64,000 bases of DNA, from contig NC_063277.1 in assembly GCF_910591885.1 (NCBI RefSeq), positions 1,116,001-1,180,000 on the forward strand. Direction: 5' to 3'. The position numbers and the translations under genes were made by a program. This document shows positions 26,295 through 37,788 of this stretch, in pieces. Position 1 is the stretch's first letter. Every line of letters starts with the position of its first letter. Under the pieces are notes generated by a model, which ran no database searches, was not told the origin of the DNA, and saw only the letters and a list, made by a program, of their open reading frames with translations. Source of the DNA: Bombus terrestris (taxonomy: Eukaryota; Arthropoda; Insecta; Hymenoptera; Apidae).

Positions 26295-26851
26295 GTATAA
26301 AAAGTTTTACTACAATTCACGAATACGGGACAGTGCAGCAAGCTACAAATATCTAACAGATAGAGCGGATTTTAGGAATGAACCGTGACACGACGTAGAA
26401 TGGAGGCAGTAGTATCATCCAGTACGGTAAACACCGGGTGCACTTTATGGTCGACAGTAAAACATACGGTATTGGCTACGTCGGTTCGATAATTTTGATC
26501 TCACAACGCCAACAGGATCGTTCTTATCGGGTATTCACTTTCAAACTTTATCTATCACTGTTTAAAACCAGTGAAGTATAATTTATATTATATCGATGCT
26601 TCCAGCTCAAACTATCGTAAATCACGCTTTTCGAAATTTATAGGTGAGCGAGACGACGTTATAAAAGCCTCTTAATTTTGGAATCATTACGAATATACAG
26701 AGTGATAAGATTCATGATTTTTAAATCGAAAAAATTCAACATAGTATTAGCAGATACTAAATACGTAGGATTAAGATTTCCAAAATATAACATTTCCTTT
26801 TTATGGAGGAACTGGATGCGGATTATTTTGTATAAAAAAATATTAAGCTAT
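26295..26851. other. Non-coding stretch, nothing recognised
   Basis: On the minus strand an AT-rich frame follows an acceptor-like GCATCCAG near 26815. It does not fit in phase with the exon candidate just upstream, so it is not called. Confidence 0.4.
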
Positions 26852-26874
26852 TTACGCTATAGACCGTAAATTAC

Positions 26875-27064
26875 CTTTGTAATTATAATATAAATTTTCT
26901 CGTTCAAGTTCACTAAACGTCTTCCCTGAACTCACGTTGTATCCATGATGATGCGAGGCACGCGAAAGAGGAAAAAATGAAAAGTTGCCGGAACGAATCA
27001 TTGGCATATCATAATTGGACATACTAAAGCTTTCTGTCCTTAAAAGTTTCATCGGGTCTTCCAT
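26875..27064 (-). CDS. Possible minus-strand exon, unknown product
   Basis: The minus-strand frame begins at an ATG (27064) and is in fact open back to about 27151. It ends at a good donor, AAAG|GTAATT, near 26874; unspliced it would stop at 26852. The peptide is hydrophilic (MEDPMKLLRTESFSMSNYDM at its start, then SRASHHHGYN and ELERENLYY) and looks more protein-like than most chance frames here. The donor leaves phase 1, but the most attractive downstream frame needs phase 0, so I cannot complete a gene model. I recognise no domain. The opposite strand is also open over part of the region, which lowers confidence. Confidence 0.25.
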
Positions 27065-27151
27065 ATTCCTTCCTACTTCTATTTGTCTATCGAAACATTT
27101 GCTTATGCGTAATGGTCTGTGGACACCTTCGATCGGTGAAATTCCACGTAG

Positions 27152-30100
27152 TTACAGCACAATCGATTGCTTTGTTAACGCCTCGTTGATACCTGTCGTG
27201 AACACGACTACGTAACAATATGTGCGATTGTGGCGTCCACGTGGCGTCGCGACAAATTCGTTTCTACATTCATTCAAGGGGATGATGAATTCATTTATTG
27301 CTAGTTAAATGAAATTGCCAAAAATCTATTCGTGAAATTATCGATAGCGTTATCATAATGGAAGAGGCAAAGAGAAAGACTATTATCTGGATGTTAAAAC
27401 TTAATATGGTAAAATTTGCCACTGCTATCCAATTACATCTACGACAAAAATCTATCTTTTACTGCAAAAAGGAGGTTCATTTACGTTTAACTGTAAATGA
27501 TTGTAAATTATTATCGATACAACTTTTAAGCTTGATTCAAAATTATACAAAGACCGATAGATCGCTGTGGCGTTATAAATAGCTTTTTGCCTATAAATGA
27601 GCGTAGGTGGCAACGATATTACACGGCAATTAACAAATTGCACAACTTTTCTCCTATTCGTTCAACCAGTTAATTCATTTTAGTGGAAAACTTTCGATCA
27701 GTTGTTTCTTCCCGCTTCTGTTTTCTCCTTTTATTTGTCATTATGGTAACAGAAAAATTGCGTATTTAAGGTCTCTCCTTAATGGACACCAATTTTACAT
27801 TTAATCTACCGGGATTGTACTCGAAATAAGCAGGATTTCCTTAACTTGTACACGATATAAAAGTTTATTCCACCGATTTAAATTTTATTCCAATATACTT
27901 CAGCTTCGAAGTATCTTTCGAAGTACAGAGACGTCTTAAGTTTATACCGTGGTTTTAAGGGATTCCGGTGAAGATACGTCCGTCTCTGATTTACTCTTAA
28001 TACGTTTGAAGTATCAATTATAGAATATCGACTGTAAATTCTAGAATGGTATAGGAACTGCGCTAACTTAGTACATATTGATTACAACTTGTTTCCAGTC
28101 CTAGTTGAGAGTTGTTTCAGCCCTGTATGAAAGGTGTTTGGAATTTGATTGAGACTATTCCAGTTGTACATAAATCCAATTTCTGTTTAAATCATATGAT
28201 CAGCTTAGTGGTAAATTTAATCGATAAACTAGTATGTTCTTTGCTCTTTCTTTTCTGTGCGAAATATCGTAATAAACACCACATTTTTCAAATTGCTATT
28301 GCACACACAACCGTTACTATTGCAAGTGAAAATTTCCGACAGACTCGGTCGAAAGACTTCCTTTCATTTCAATTGCTGAGGAACCCCTTATTGAAACGAT
28401 AACGCGATCATCTCCCCAGTCAGAAACATAGAAAAACATCGCGAGAACACATCGTTGCACTAACATTCTCCCGAGCCAGGTAAATAATCTATTATCCAAT
28501 TATATTCGATATAGCGCGTTTGAAATCAACCAGGGAGCACAGCATTAATTTTCATTTTCCCCTTTTACTCCCTTTCCTGTTTCTCCACTTTTAAATTCCA
28601 TCGCCTCTTGAGATATTCATCGGAGGAGAGGGCATCACGGGAAAAAAAGTTTCTCCGTGCGATATTCCCACTGATAACGAATGCAAAGTTTATGATACGA
28701 GCTCAACTTGAATGGTAGCAAGGATTTAATTCTACTGTCGTATTGACATTAGTTGGATTACGCAGCGCTTACATGATATATACTCGTGTGCAGGGTAAAT
28801 ATCAACGTTCGTCAGAACTGTTATGGGCAAGACTGCTACCATCAGCGAGATTAACTAAAGTTACGTAAGTTTGTTGTTTTCGTAAGATCGTATACTGCAT
28901 ATACGGTTATTTCCAATATTTTCTCACGATTAATGTTTCTGCTGCTTCGCAAGAGGAAATCGTACGTTCGACAAGAATATTTTGACGATTCGATGAACGA
29001 CGAACGAATTACCAATACGTTGGACATAATAATTTATTTACATATTATATTTACGTCTCTTCCTTTCTTCAAATTTCACGTAAATTAAAGATGAATGTGA
29101 ATGACTTAAAAGTAATTTGTCATGTTATTCGCATGGCCGCGGAAGCTTCCAGATTACCTGTACCAAGCCAAATACTTTTGCTAGCTTCCTAAAATACTAA
29201 AATATCTCGTTTAATCTCATATCTGTGACGCCCGCTAAAAGATTGCCCCCGATATTATCAAATGTTATCCGAGTCGAATACCTTCCTTACTCGAGTTCGC
29301 GAAATATCTAGTCGTTTATCGTTGATGATAGAAGCGTTACATCACGTCGAAGTGTTTCGTGGTATTTTTTCCTTCCATTTCTTCTTCCTGCCTCTTTTTC
29401 CCCTCTTTCTTTCGACGTTATTTGTCAACGTCAAGGTATACACAATGCGGCACGTAAAATCATGGCAAAAGGCAACGAATCCACAGGGAGAGAGAGGACG
29501 GGAGATTAATTAGGAACATAAGCTTTCCTGCATGACTACCTAATTTTCATTTTAATGGCCAATTGTCCAGCATGTGTTATTCCTTTGTTTCAATTTGCTC
29601 GTAATACATATAGGAAAACACGAGCATTCAAATTGAAACCAGAGTTTCGATAAAGGCTACTTAGTCAGATAAAATTCATTGGAGGAAACGTTTCGTAATA
29701 CTTTTTCACTAAATATGGTTATTTCGGTGAACGGTCAAAAACATAATGACGTTCTACGAAACAATATCCTGAAACGAAACAAAAACCTCGTACTCGGTAT
29801 AAAATTTGTACGATACAAGCGTACTAATTAAAATCTCATAAAATTCATCAAAATACTGGAAATATAGAATTTCAAGTTCATTAAGTTTAGGTTAAATCTG
29901 ATATCACGTAAGCGTACCCGAATATCATACGAGCAGAGTTTGTAAATATTAATGAAGTACGTTGTCGAAACCGTGGAACAAGCGTTATTTTTAGCGAACA
30001 ATGAGCCTCGTTTCCATTCGTGCATCATGCCGAATAATGTAATCCACGATTCCAAAAACGCACATACATAATTGTATGCATCCTTCGTGGAAGTGTACAT

Positions 30101-32150
30101 GACCGTATAGAGGGTTGTAGCAGCGTATACATAAACAGAGCATACTGAGGAGCCAATTAGAGGAATTAACTTCGAATTGTCGACGTAGAAAGGGAAGGTA
30201 ACCCAGCTGCGTAGACATATTCACGTATCGCTCAACGCAATGGAGACGTACTGCCGGTTGGCGAGAAACCGTGGAGCAACAAAAGGGGTAAAACAAAGAG
30301 GAACAGAGAGCAAAAGGGATGGAATAGACGAGGAGAACGGTAAAGAGCGATAGAGCGAGAGACGAGGAAAAGGGAGAGGACAAGGGAAGGATGTTACCAC
30401 CGGTATACATATATCGTGCCACGCTGCAGTATGTTGCGTGTCTCGGGAAACACGTCGTGAATGTGACACACGGGGCTTTCAAGCCACCTAAGGCAACAAG
30501 CTCGCTTGCATACTAATAAGCTTGTGGATGGCTGAATACCCAGCTTTAGTTTGGCCATAATGGCAAGTCCATTTCGGAGGATGCCCCAACCGTGAACCAC
30601 CCTCGCGATTCCCTTTCTCCTAAACCTTCCTCTGGCCCTACCTCGGCCCGGCATCGCTTCTCTTTGATGCTTTTAGCCGCAAAACGTTTTAACGATAGTT
30701 AAACGCCATCACCCGTGGCCTACCATCTTCGCAGTTTCTTCCTGTATTTTCGACTTTTTCTCCATTCAAGCAAGTTCAAAGGAGAATTTTTCTTTTAAAG
30801 TTCCACCTTATGTATATCTAAAATGATATAAATTCTGTAAAATCATAATCAGTGTTTATGCATGCATGTGATAACGCAGGTATGCAGTGTTTAAGCAACA
30901 GGTGCTCGATTAACTATGACGTAACTATGGTAATGTTTGCTGATTCCTTGCTTAACCCGATTCGATCGTCTTCCAGGTTTATCGACTGAAACGAGCTCCT
31001 CGTATTTTGCGGATAATTTAAACCCTTCGAATAGATTTTCTTTTTAATAACAAAAGCAGTGACACGTATAATACGAAAAGTATAGATAACGTATTACGTT
31101 GAAACTGAAAAACGAAAGTTCTTTTATACCTATCGGTAAAGCACGTATCCAAAGATAGCAGCCATTAGCTCTATTCGTGACAAGATTGCCTCGATCCGGA
31201 ATTTTTCACAAGGAATATCTCCATACGTTTTCTTTCATTCTTGGCGATCACGATGCGATCCTACTACGCCTTAACCCCAAAAATCGCGGTAATAAATCCT
31301 ACGGTGGCTTACGATCTTTTATTTATCGGTACTTACGGGGTCTCCGTTAACAATACCTTCTCGTCCAACTGCGACTCCGCAGCCTCCGGCTATCGATAGA
31401 AGTACCTCTTATAAATTCAACCGAGGATCTTCGATAGTCCGATATTTGACTCGGAATCCTCGAAATAGGACGATAAGTTCTTTCGTGTCCAACTACGGGG
31501 AAATGCTCGAGTCCGAATAACGACGAGAACCTCCTCCCGGATTCGACAAATTGTTCAAACGATAGCGTTAAGGATATATTCAGGATATTATGTTTACTTA
31601 CTTAAAAACTTACTCTCCACCTAAACAATCATTACGTTTGAAAAATACATAGACGCGTACTATCACTCGAGATAACGAATATCTGAGACTATAATCTTTA
31701 TGCTGTGCATATATTTACTCGAATAAAGTGTCCGATACCGAAACCTCACCTCAGTGGGAACATTTATTTCGTCGTAATGTCCGAATGATTTTCAACAAGC
31801 GTTATAACGTGACTCGCGTTCCAAAAGGAATTTTCCAATTAATACGTTTATATTAAATTATCCGACGAACACGGGGATAATGGGTTTGTTCCGTAACGAG
31901 ATTGTCCCGTCGAATTCTCGCCGGTTATATCTCGCGGCGAATAAGACCGCAATCCCTATCCGCAATCCCTAATGATGGGACGGTTTGACGGTTGTTCAAG
32001 ATTCCGCGTGGAAATGACAATTCCACTTCCAAATATCCGAAGAATCGCGTCTTCGTATCTCATATCCGAAAAACGGAAGGAGATTAGTAACAAAGGAGAT
32101 AAAGAGAAGGAGACGATCAACATTAAATCGACAATGTAAAATATATATTA
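27152..32150. other. Long non-coding stretch, nothing recognised
   Basis: About 5 kb without supported genes. A purine-rich tract at 30290-30390 opens three overlapping minus-strand frames of 82-163 codons rich in Cys, Ser, Phe and Leu, which I read as compositional. Positions 31330-31560 and 31860-32080 are locally richer in CG words and contain a direct repeat (CCGCAATCCCTA twice near 31950-31972). They may be old transposon sequence but no ends are visible. Confidence 0.4.
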
Positions 32151-32154
32151 TATG

Positions 32155-32592
32155 TGTAGGATTTTACTTATATTTATTTAAAATGGATTAAACGGGAAAC
32201 GATGGTTATTTAACGTGAACTAAATACAGTAATGTGCTACAACTAAGACAATTAAATAATTAATTTACGACTCTCGTCACCACGGTTCCAACGCTCTTTT
32301 TCGCGCGGACCACGCTCTCTCGCAATTCTGGCCACACTCTTTAACTTCTCGACTCACGACTGACTGTTAATTCGTCTTTCTCCCTTAAGCATCCCTTTGT
32401 CTTTTCTCATAGCCCCACCACGTACGTATTCCGCAACCGTCCGTGACCATGGTTACGTAGGCCTTTTTTCCGCTTTGCTATTCGACTGAAGGATCGACCA
32501 CACATTGATGGGCCCATCGGGACTTGGGCTTTCTCGCGACATTGTTTATGGTTCACCCGATATTTCTTAGGCCATTTGTCCACGATACTACA
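32155..32592 (-). mobile_element. Solo LTR, family A copy 1 (minus orientation)
   Basis: The block starts TGTAGG and ends CTACA on the plus strand, so it has the TGT...ACA ends of an LTR. It is flanked by a 4-bp target duplication, TATG at 32151-32154 and 32593-32596. It aligns over its length with 37381-37784. The 438-bp block has no coding frame. An AATAAA is close to the 3' end only when read on the minus strand, which sets the likely orientation. A 4-bp duplication fits Ty3/gypsy-type integration. A solo LTR arises by recombination between the two LTRs of a full element. Confidence 0.85.
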
Positions 32593-32596
32593 TATG

Positions 32597-33796
32597 TTTA
32601 AATTGCAATTTACAAATTCTTCCGCCGACTAAATTCGTTTCCATAGATGCGACTGACAACAAAATGGTATCCCTATTTCACGCTACGTCAAACGATAAAA
32701 TCGTAGTATTTCGTATATGCGAAGATCCCATACGGAACGTTTCAAATAAAATTCATTTCTCTTCTACGAATCCACGGTCTCGTTTGAATCTTACCAAAGC
32801 AAGCTACGTGTCTACCTGTAAATCCATTGAAAATACGCAGACTCGAGCAATAAGCCAACACGGAAGAATACGATTGGCAAAGTAATATAATAAATCACCA
32901 ACCGTCTAGCAAAGATTTAAGAAACGTTATAACCCAAAGACTCCCCTTCGGGAAGGAACGATCGAATTGGCAGATTTTGATTTATCAACTTTTAACGGGG
33001 CAATCCCCTGTGCCGCGGATTGCTAAATAAATACCGCGACGCATCAAAGCCTTAATGTTTTCGCATCGGATCGAACAATTTCATCGTTCGTGCGATATTA
33101 TATTATATTATATGGTATTATAGTGTTATATTCAATTGTAACAGAAACGAATCAAAGCAAACGTGTTTCTTGTACATATTGCGTTTTATTTCCATTATTT
33201 TACATTATATTCATTGGACAATTCCTGACACGTTCCGTGTTCCGATATTTGTTCGATGAAAATTAACTTAATCATCAAATTCCAAATTTTTGATAGCAAC
33301 GATGCAATAAATTGCCGGATATTGTGAATAAATATTAATGCTTTATATTCACGCTAAAACTCCAACGACCCACAGTTTCATAGACGATAAACGGCACACC
33401 GCAGGAAATATGATTATTGACTTCGACCCGCGTCGATGTTTGCCATTGGTTGAGTACTAGTAAAGAAGCGTCAAATGTTTTCCACCGGTACCCATGAAAA
33501 GCCAGTATAGCATGATAAAGCTTCGTACCAACGTGTTACTTTCAAAGAAAAAGAACTTATGGAAAAAAATCAACCTTGACACGCAAATACGTCCTTGTTG
33601 GATAGAATAGCTGCTGGTTTCACTCGAGATGTGTTAGTTAATGATTAATACGATTAATATATTAAGATCACGTCGTTATAAGGGTTATTCACTCTTAACT
33701 CAGAAGCTGCGCTCGTGAGAACATATGAGAATGACAATTCAGCACAGCATATGGCAAAACATATGAGACATGGTAATTTTCATTTTTAACGTATTA
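32597..33796. other. Non-coding stretch, nothing recognised
   Basis: AT-rich sequence with a TTATA run near 33100-33135. Short chance frames only. Confidence 0.45.
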
Positions 33797-33800
33797 AACA

Positions 33801-34472
33801 TGTGGCGGCACTCGGCAATAATGTATATCGCCGAAACGAAGTGCCTAATTCTTTTTTTTTTTTTCATTATTTGGTAGATTATTTACAATCAATTTTCATT
33901 GAGAATTATGAGTAAATTCTTTTGGCGTGATACTGTAGCTTGGATTCTAATAGTTTATAATATGTTTGATTCTAGTTGAATCTAATGCTTCAATCTAAAG
34001 GGTATTGTCTTTTTAGTCTGCAGATCTGATCCGTCGTGTCAAGTAATTGGGTAACTAATGGGTTTTGGTGGTTGTTAACTCTTATATTATATCTGTTTCT
34101 GAACTTGGATATTTCTTCTTTAACTGTGGGTGTCTTAAGGTCGCGAAGGTGCCTAATGAGCCATCAATATCCCAACGGTCCTTCCGCTGAATGGTCGAGA
34201 AGAAGGCGTGCGTGGCAACGGTCGCGGACGCCTAACAAACGCGTGGATAGTGGGAATATTGAGGGACGACAAAAAGAAAAGAATCGAATCCGATCGATAG
34301 TTAAGTTTGAACCAGGAAGCGATAAATGTCGAGTTGTAACCGCGCAGTTAGATTGACTAGCGAAACCGAGAGCGATACGCGACGCGATCAAAAGAAGACA
34401 CTTGTTAATAAATATATTGTTGACCCGAACACCCGAGTGATTATTTAACGCACTATACCCAACACCACCTCA
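33801..34472 (+). mobile_element. Solo LTR, family B (plus orientation)
   Basis: This 672-bp block starts TGTGGCGGCAC and ends CACCTCA. It is flanked by AACA at 33797-33800 and 34473-34476, a 4-bp target duplication. A candidate polyadenylation signal (AATAAA near 34409) lies near its right end, as expected for plus orientation. The segment 33847-33916 resembles 62678-62743 inside the presumed LTR of the retrotransposon at the right edge of the window. The right boundary is less certain than for family A because ends and flanks partly overlap in sequence (CAAACA). Confidence 0.6.
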
Positions 34473-34476
34473 AACA

Positions 34477-35328
34477 TTTTGTTCTATGTGGTACTCAAAA
34501 AGTTATTAACGATCATTTTCTACGATTTAACTGCAATTACCTGATTTTTGGATTGCTCTGCTGTGAATACACCGAGTGTAAGAATAAGGAGCAAGGAAAA
34601 CTATTGAGATACAGGGAAGCACTTCGCAGAATTCACATTTAGACAGACCGGCTTAAAAAATAGAGATTGATTTAATCCTCGTACTGCAATGCCCGGATGG
34701 GATCTCTTTCGACTAATCGACTTCGACTTCGAGAACGACTTCGAGAGCGCGCAGGGACATAAAATGATCGGGCGAAAGCGCGAAGTTCGCTTTCTCAACG
34801 ATCGTCTTATTGTTACGTCTCCCTATTGTTTGTCAAATTTAAAGTCCTCCGACGACAATCAAACCGCTCTGTGTTCTCGCCTAATTATACTTCTGACGAC
34901 AACTCATAGGTAGAGAGCGACGTTTGATCGTAGTAGTAAGCGTACACGTTACACTGTTGCTATTTTCACGTGTTCTTGCGAGTGCGAGTTCCGAGTTAAA
35001 TGGATAACTCTGTATACTAGATATTGCTTTGACGCAATAATTTTCAGATAAAGCGATTACATACTGATTACGCGTTACATTGCCGATTACAAGCGATAAC
35101 ACAAATGCCGTGTGATCCTCGAATCTATACAGTTTCCATCGAGAATCCGTTAATTCGACGTTTCTTCCCCATATTTAAAAAAAGGTGTCAATATTTTCCA
35201 ATTCGTAGAAAGAAGATTAAAAAGAAGACACCCCACTGACCTCACTAAAGAAATAAAATAATTAAACTCGAAGATGGTATCCCGCTGGGGATAGCCATCC
35301 ACATGTTATTTAGCAATTCAGTTAGAAA
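34477..35328. other. Non-coding stretch, nothing recognised
   Basis: A short CG-richer patch at 34690-34790 gives frames on both strands. Around 35265-35315 the words GATGGTATCCCGCTGGGG and AGCCATCCACATG precede the repeat below and may belong to the same retroposon tail. Confidence 0.4.
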
Positions 35329-35390
35329 AATTTGCCAAATGTCCAGCTGGACAAATTATAAAGCACGAATTAAATAATAAAGAAATATAT
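35329..35390 (+). repeat. Retroposon-tail-like repeat, copy 1
   Basis: About 62 bp similar to 50619-50686. Both copies read AATTT.CC.AATGTCCAGCTG and end in TTAAATAATAAA(A)nGAAATATAT. The A-rich right end, of different length in the two copies, suggests the 3' tail of a non-LTR retroposon or SINE. No reverse-transcriptase frame is nearby, so it would be a 5'-truncated copy. Confidence 0.5.
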
Positions 35391-37376
35391 TTTCCAGTTC
35401 CATCGACATTTAACATCGATGAACATTAAAGTACTCGTAAAACAACGAGACAGACATATCTATAATCGTTTTCGTGATCGACGATATCATTATAAACAGT
35501 GACGCTAGCAGTGAGAAACGAAGGAAAAACGACATCGGTGGTCACGATTTATTTCCGCTTTTGTCGCTAACCAGCTCTCGAGGGATCTCATGGACCGATA
35601 TCGAAGAGTATTGTTTACGCCGTTAGACCCAAGGTGGTCGACTTCTCTCCTTGAGAAACTTATATACCACAGCCGCACCCTTGTACATTGTGCACGCTCG
35701 TCTGTGCAAGTACATATACCGAGTCAACGACGGTGCTAGTTGTTACAGAGTGATAGTAGTGAAGCCAGAGGGATATATTTATGTTAGCAGCCCCGATACA
35801 GAGTCTGTAAAGAGGTCGATGTACGTTAGCTCACAGCACCTCTATCCAGCAAAGAAACTCACGCAATGGGATTATTCGAAGCTAGAAAATGTCTGGCTGT
35901 AGACGGAATGTGGATGGTCAATTGGTACGAACCACGACTTATAGAGAGATCCACGATGTTATTTGGCTCCCCAGACATTGTTAAATCTACGATATTCGCT
36001 ATGGTTTCTTCGAAACGTTCGATTTGCGTTCGTTTTGCTGCCTAACTTTTCGTATCGTTATTAGTAAACCTATGTATATGTTTTTAAAATATGTCAAAAT
36101 ACGCGAATAAGAGCATACAATGAAAATTTTAGCGCAAGCGAAGTACGAATAACGTTGTGTCAGCAGCTACGTATATCGCAATGATGTTCGAGTGTATCCT
36201 TCGAGATGAGATGTCTCGAGTACCGCGGCGAACTTCCACAAATATTTGAACAGCTTTTGTGCACATGTGCGTCGTCTTATTATTATACGTAGTCTCGCGG
36301 TGATAAATCGAGCAAGCGTTAAACCTTTTTCTCAATATAACATCTATATAATACAATGATCTTTGGCGATGAATATCTTTTGCCAGTTAAGCGACGAAGA
36401 TTTAAAAGCAAAGGCTTAACGATCATAGCGTCGATTATCCGAAGCGTACACTCGGTTAACTGAACCATACAGACCTAGCATTACATCTTGTATCAGAATC
36501 TCGAATTTAATTCAATGCAAACGAGACACGGAGCTTTTCGTTAAAACGGAACAACGATCCATCGTTTTGCATTCGCTAATTAGAACTATTTAAAAGCCTC
36601 ATTAACCGATGAACAATCCATTGGTGCGATCAAGTGCGACATTCTTATGAGTTTAACTTTCCTCGTTATAACGAGTCGTCGAAAGACAAACCTGCTCCAT
36701 CTTAACGATATTTCAACGATATTTTAATCTATTTTCATCCCCGTCCATCTGGCTTTCTGGCTGAAGTAGATCATCAAACAGTCGACGAGTAATTGTGCAA
36801 GCAACGAGGACGTCCTGTCGTTTAGTAACAGACAGCGAACCGTCGCGTCGTTCGGCAAAGTACCTTTCGGTTTGCTTCGTATTCACTTTCTCGAGAGATC
36901 AGGTAATAGTCATTTGCATTTTATTCGGCTCCCTTCTTTCCGCCTCTCCATTGTTTCTACCAATTTTTTACCCGTTCCTCTCTTTCCGTTTCCCTTTGCA
37001 CGATAACACGAAGAACGTGGAGTTTTTATGAAGGCACAATCGTGCGGAATGACAAGCGATAAAAGTCCTTCCGCGAGTACGGATAATAAAGGAGTCGCGG
37101 CAGCGAAATTAATTTTCACGCGCATCGAATTTATCGCTCGTCCGTGAAACGTCTGGGGAATTGTACGGGGCTGTATTCACGGAACTACAGCTACGAGATT
37201 AAGCGATTCAAGGAAATCGTACAAAGGAATGGCAATGTTTTCGTAAATGCAGATTCATAGATGTATGTTATTATTTAGCCGTAAAAAATATTAGAGTGTT
37301 ATCAATGAATTAATTAATTGCCTCTACTTTTACCTTTTTAATTTTTACCTTTTTATTTCCAGTAACTATTTTATCA
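35391..37376. other. Non-coding stretch, nothing recognised
   Basis: Two kilobases of AT-rich DNA. The 83-codon frame at 35651-35902 lacks splice sites and support. TACCTTTTTAATTTTTACCT near 37330 is a small imperfect duplication. Confidence 0.4.
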
Positions 37377-37380
37377 TTTA

Positions 37381-37784
37381 TATAAGATTTTTGTATTTAT
37401 TTAGAATTGATTAAACAAGAAACGATGGTTATTTAACGCGAACTAAATACAGTAATGTGCCATAACGAAGACAATGAAATAATTAATTCGTCGCCACGGT
37501 TCCAACGCTCTCTTTCATGCTGACAACACTCTCTGACTTCTCAACTGACTACGGACTGTTAATTCGCTTTTCTTCCTTAAGCATCCCTTTATCTTATCTC
37601 ATAGCCTCACCACGTACGTGTTCCGCAACCGTCCGTGACCATAGTTACGTAGGCCTTTTTTCCGCTTAACTATTCGACTGAAGGACCGACCACACGTTGA
37701 TAAGCCTGTCGGGAGTTAGGCATTCTCGCATCACTATTTATAGTTTACCCGATATTTCTTAGATAATCTGTCCACGATACTACA
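37381..37784 (-). mobile_element. Solo LTR, family A copy 2 (minus orientation)
   Basis: This is a 404-bp block matching the solo LTR at 32155-32592, with small deletions. It ends CTACA on the right; the left end has decayed to TATAAG instead of TGTAGG. TTTA occurs at both flanks (37377-37380 and 37785-37788), a 4-bp target duplication different from that of copy 1. The two copies are therefore independent insertions rather than a segmental duplication. Confidence 0.82.
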
Positions 37785-37788
37785 TTTA

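Noticed and set aside
27358..27582. 75-codon plus-strand frame ending in an aromatic/basic tail
   Set aside because: I briefly considered a receptor C-terminus, but there is no membrane segment pattern, no upstream exon and no motif.
29991..30482. 163-codon minus-strand open frame
   Set aside because: It lies across a purine-rich tract, is rich in Cys, Ser, Phe and Leu, and coexists with two other open minus-strand frames. No splice sites or domain.
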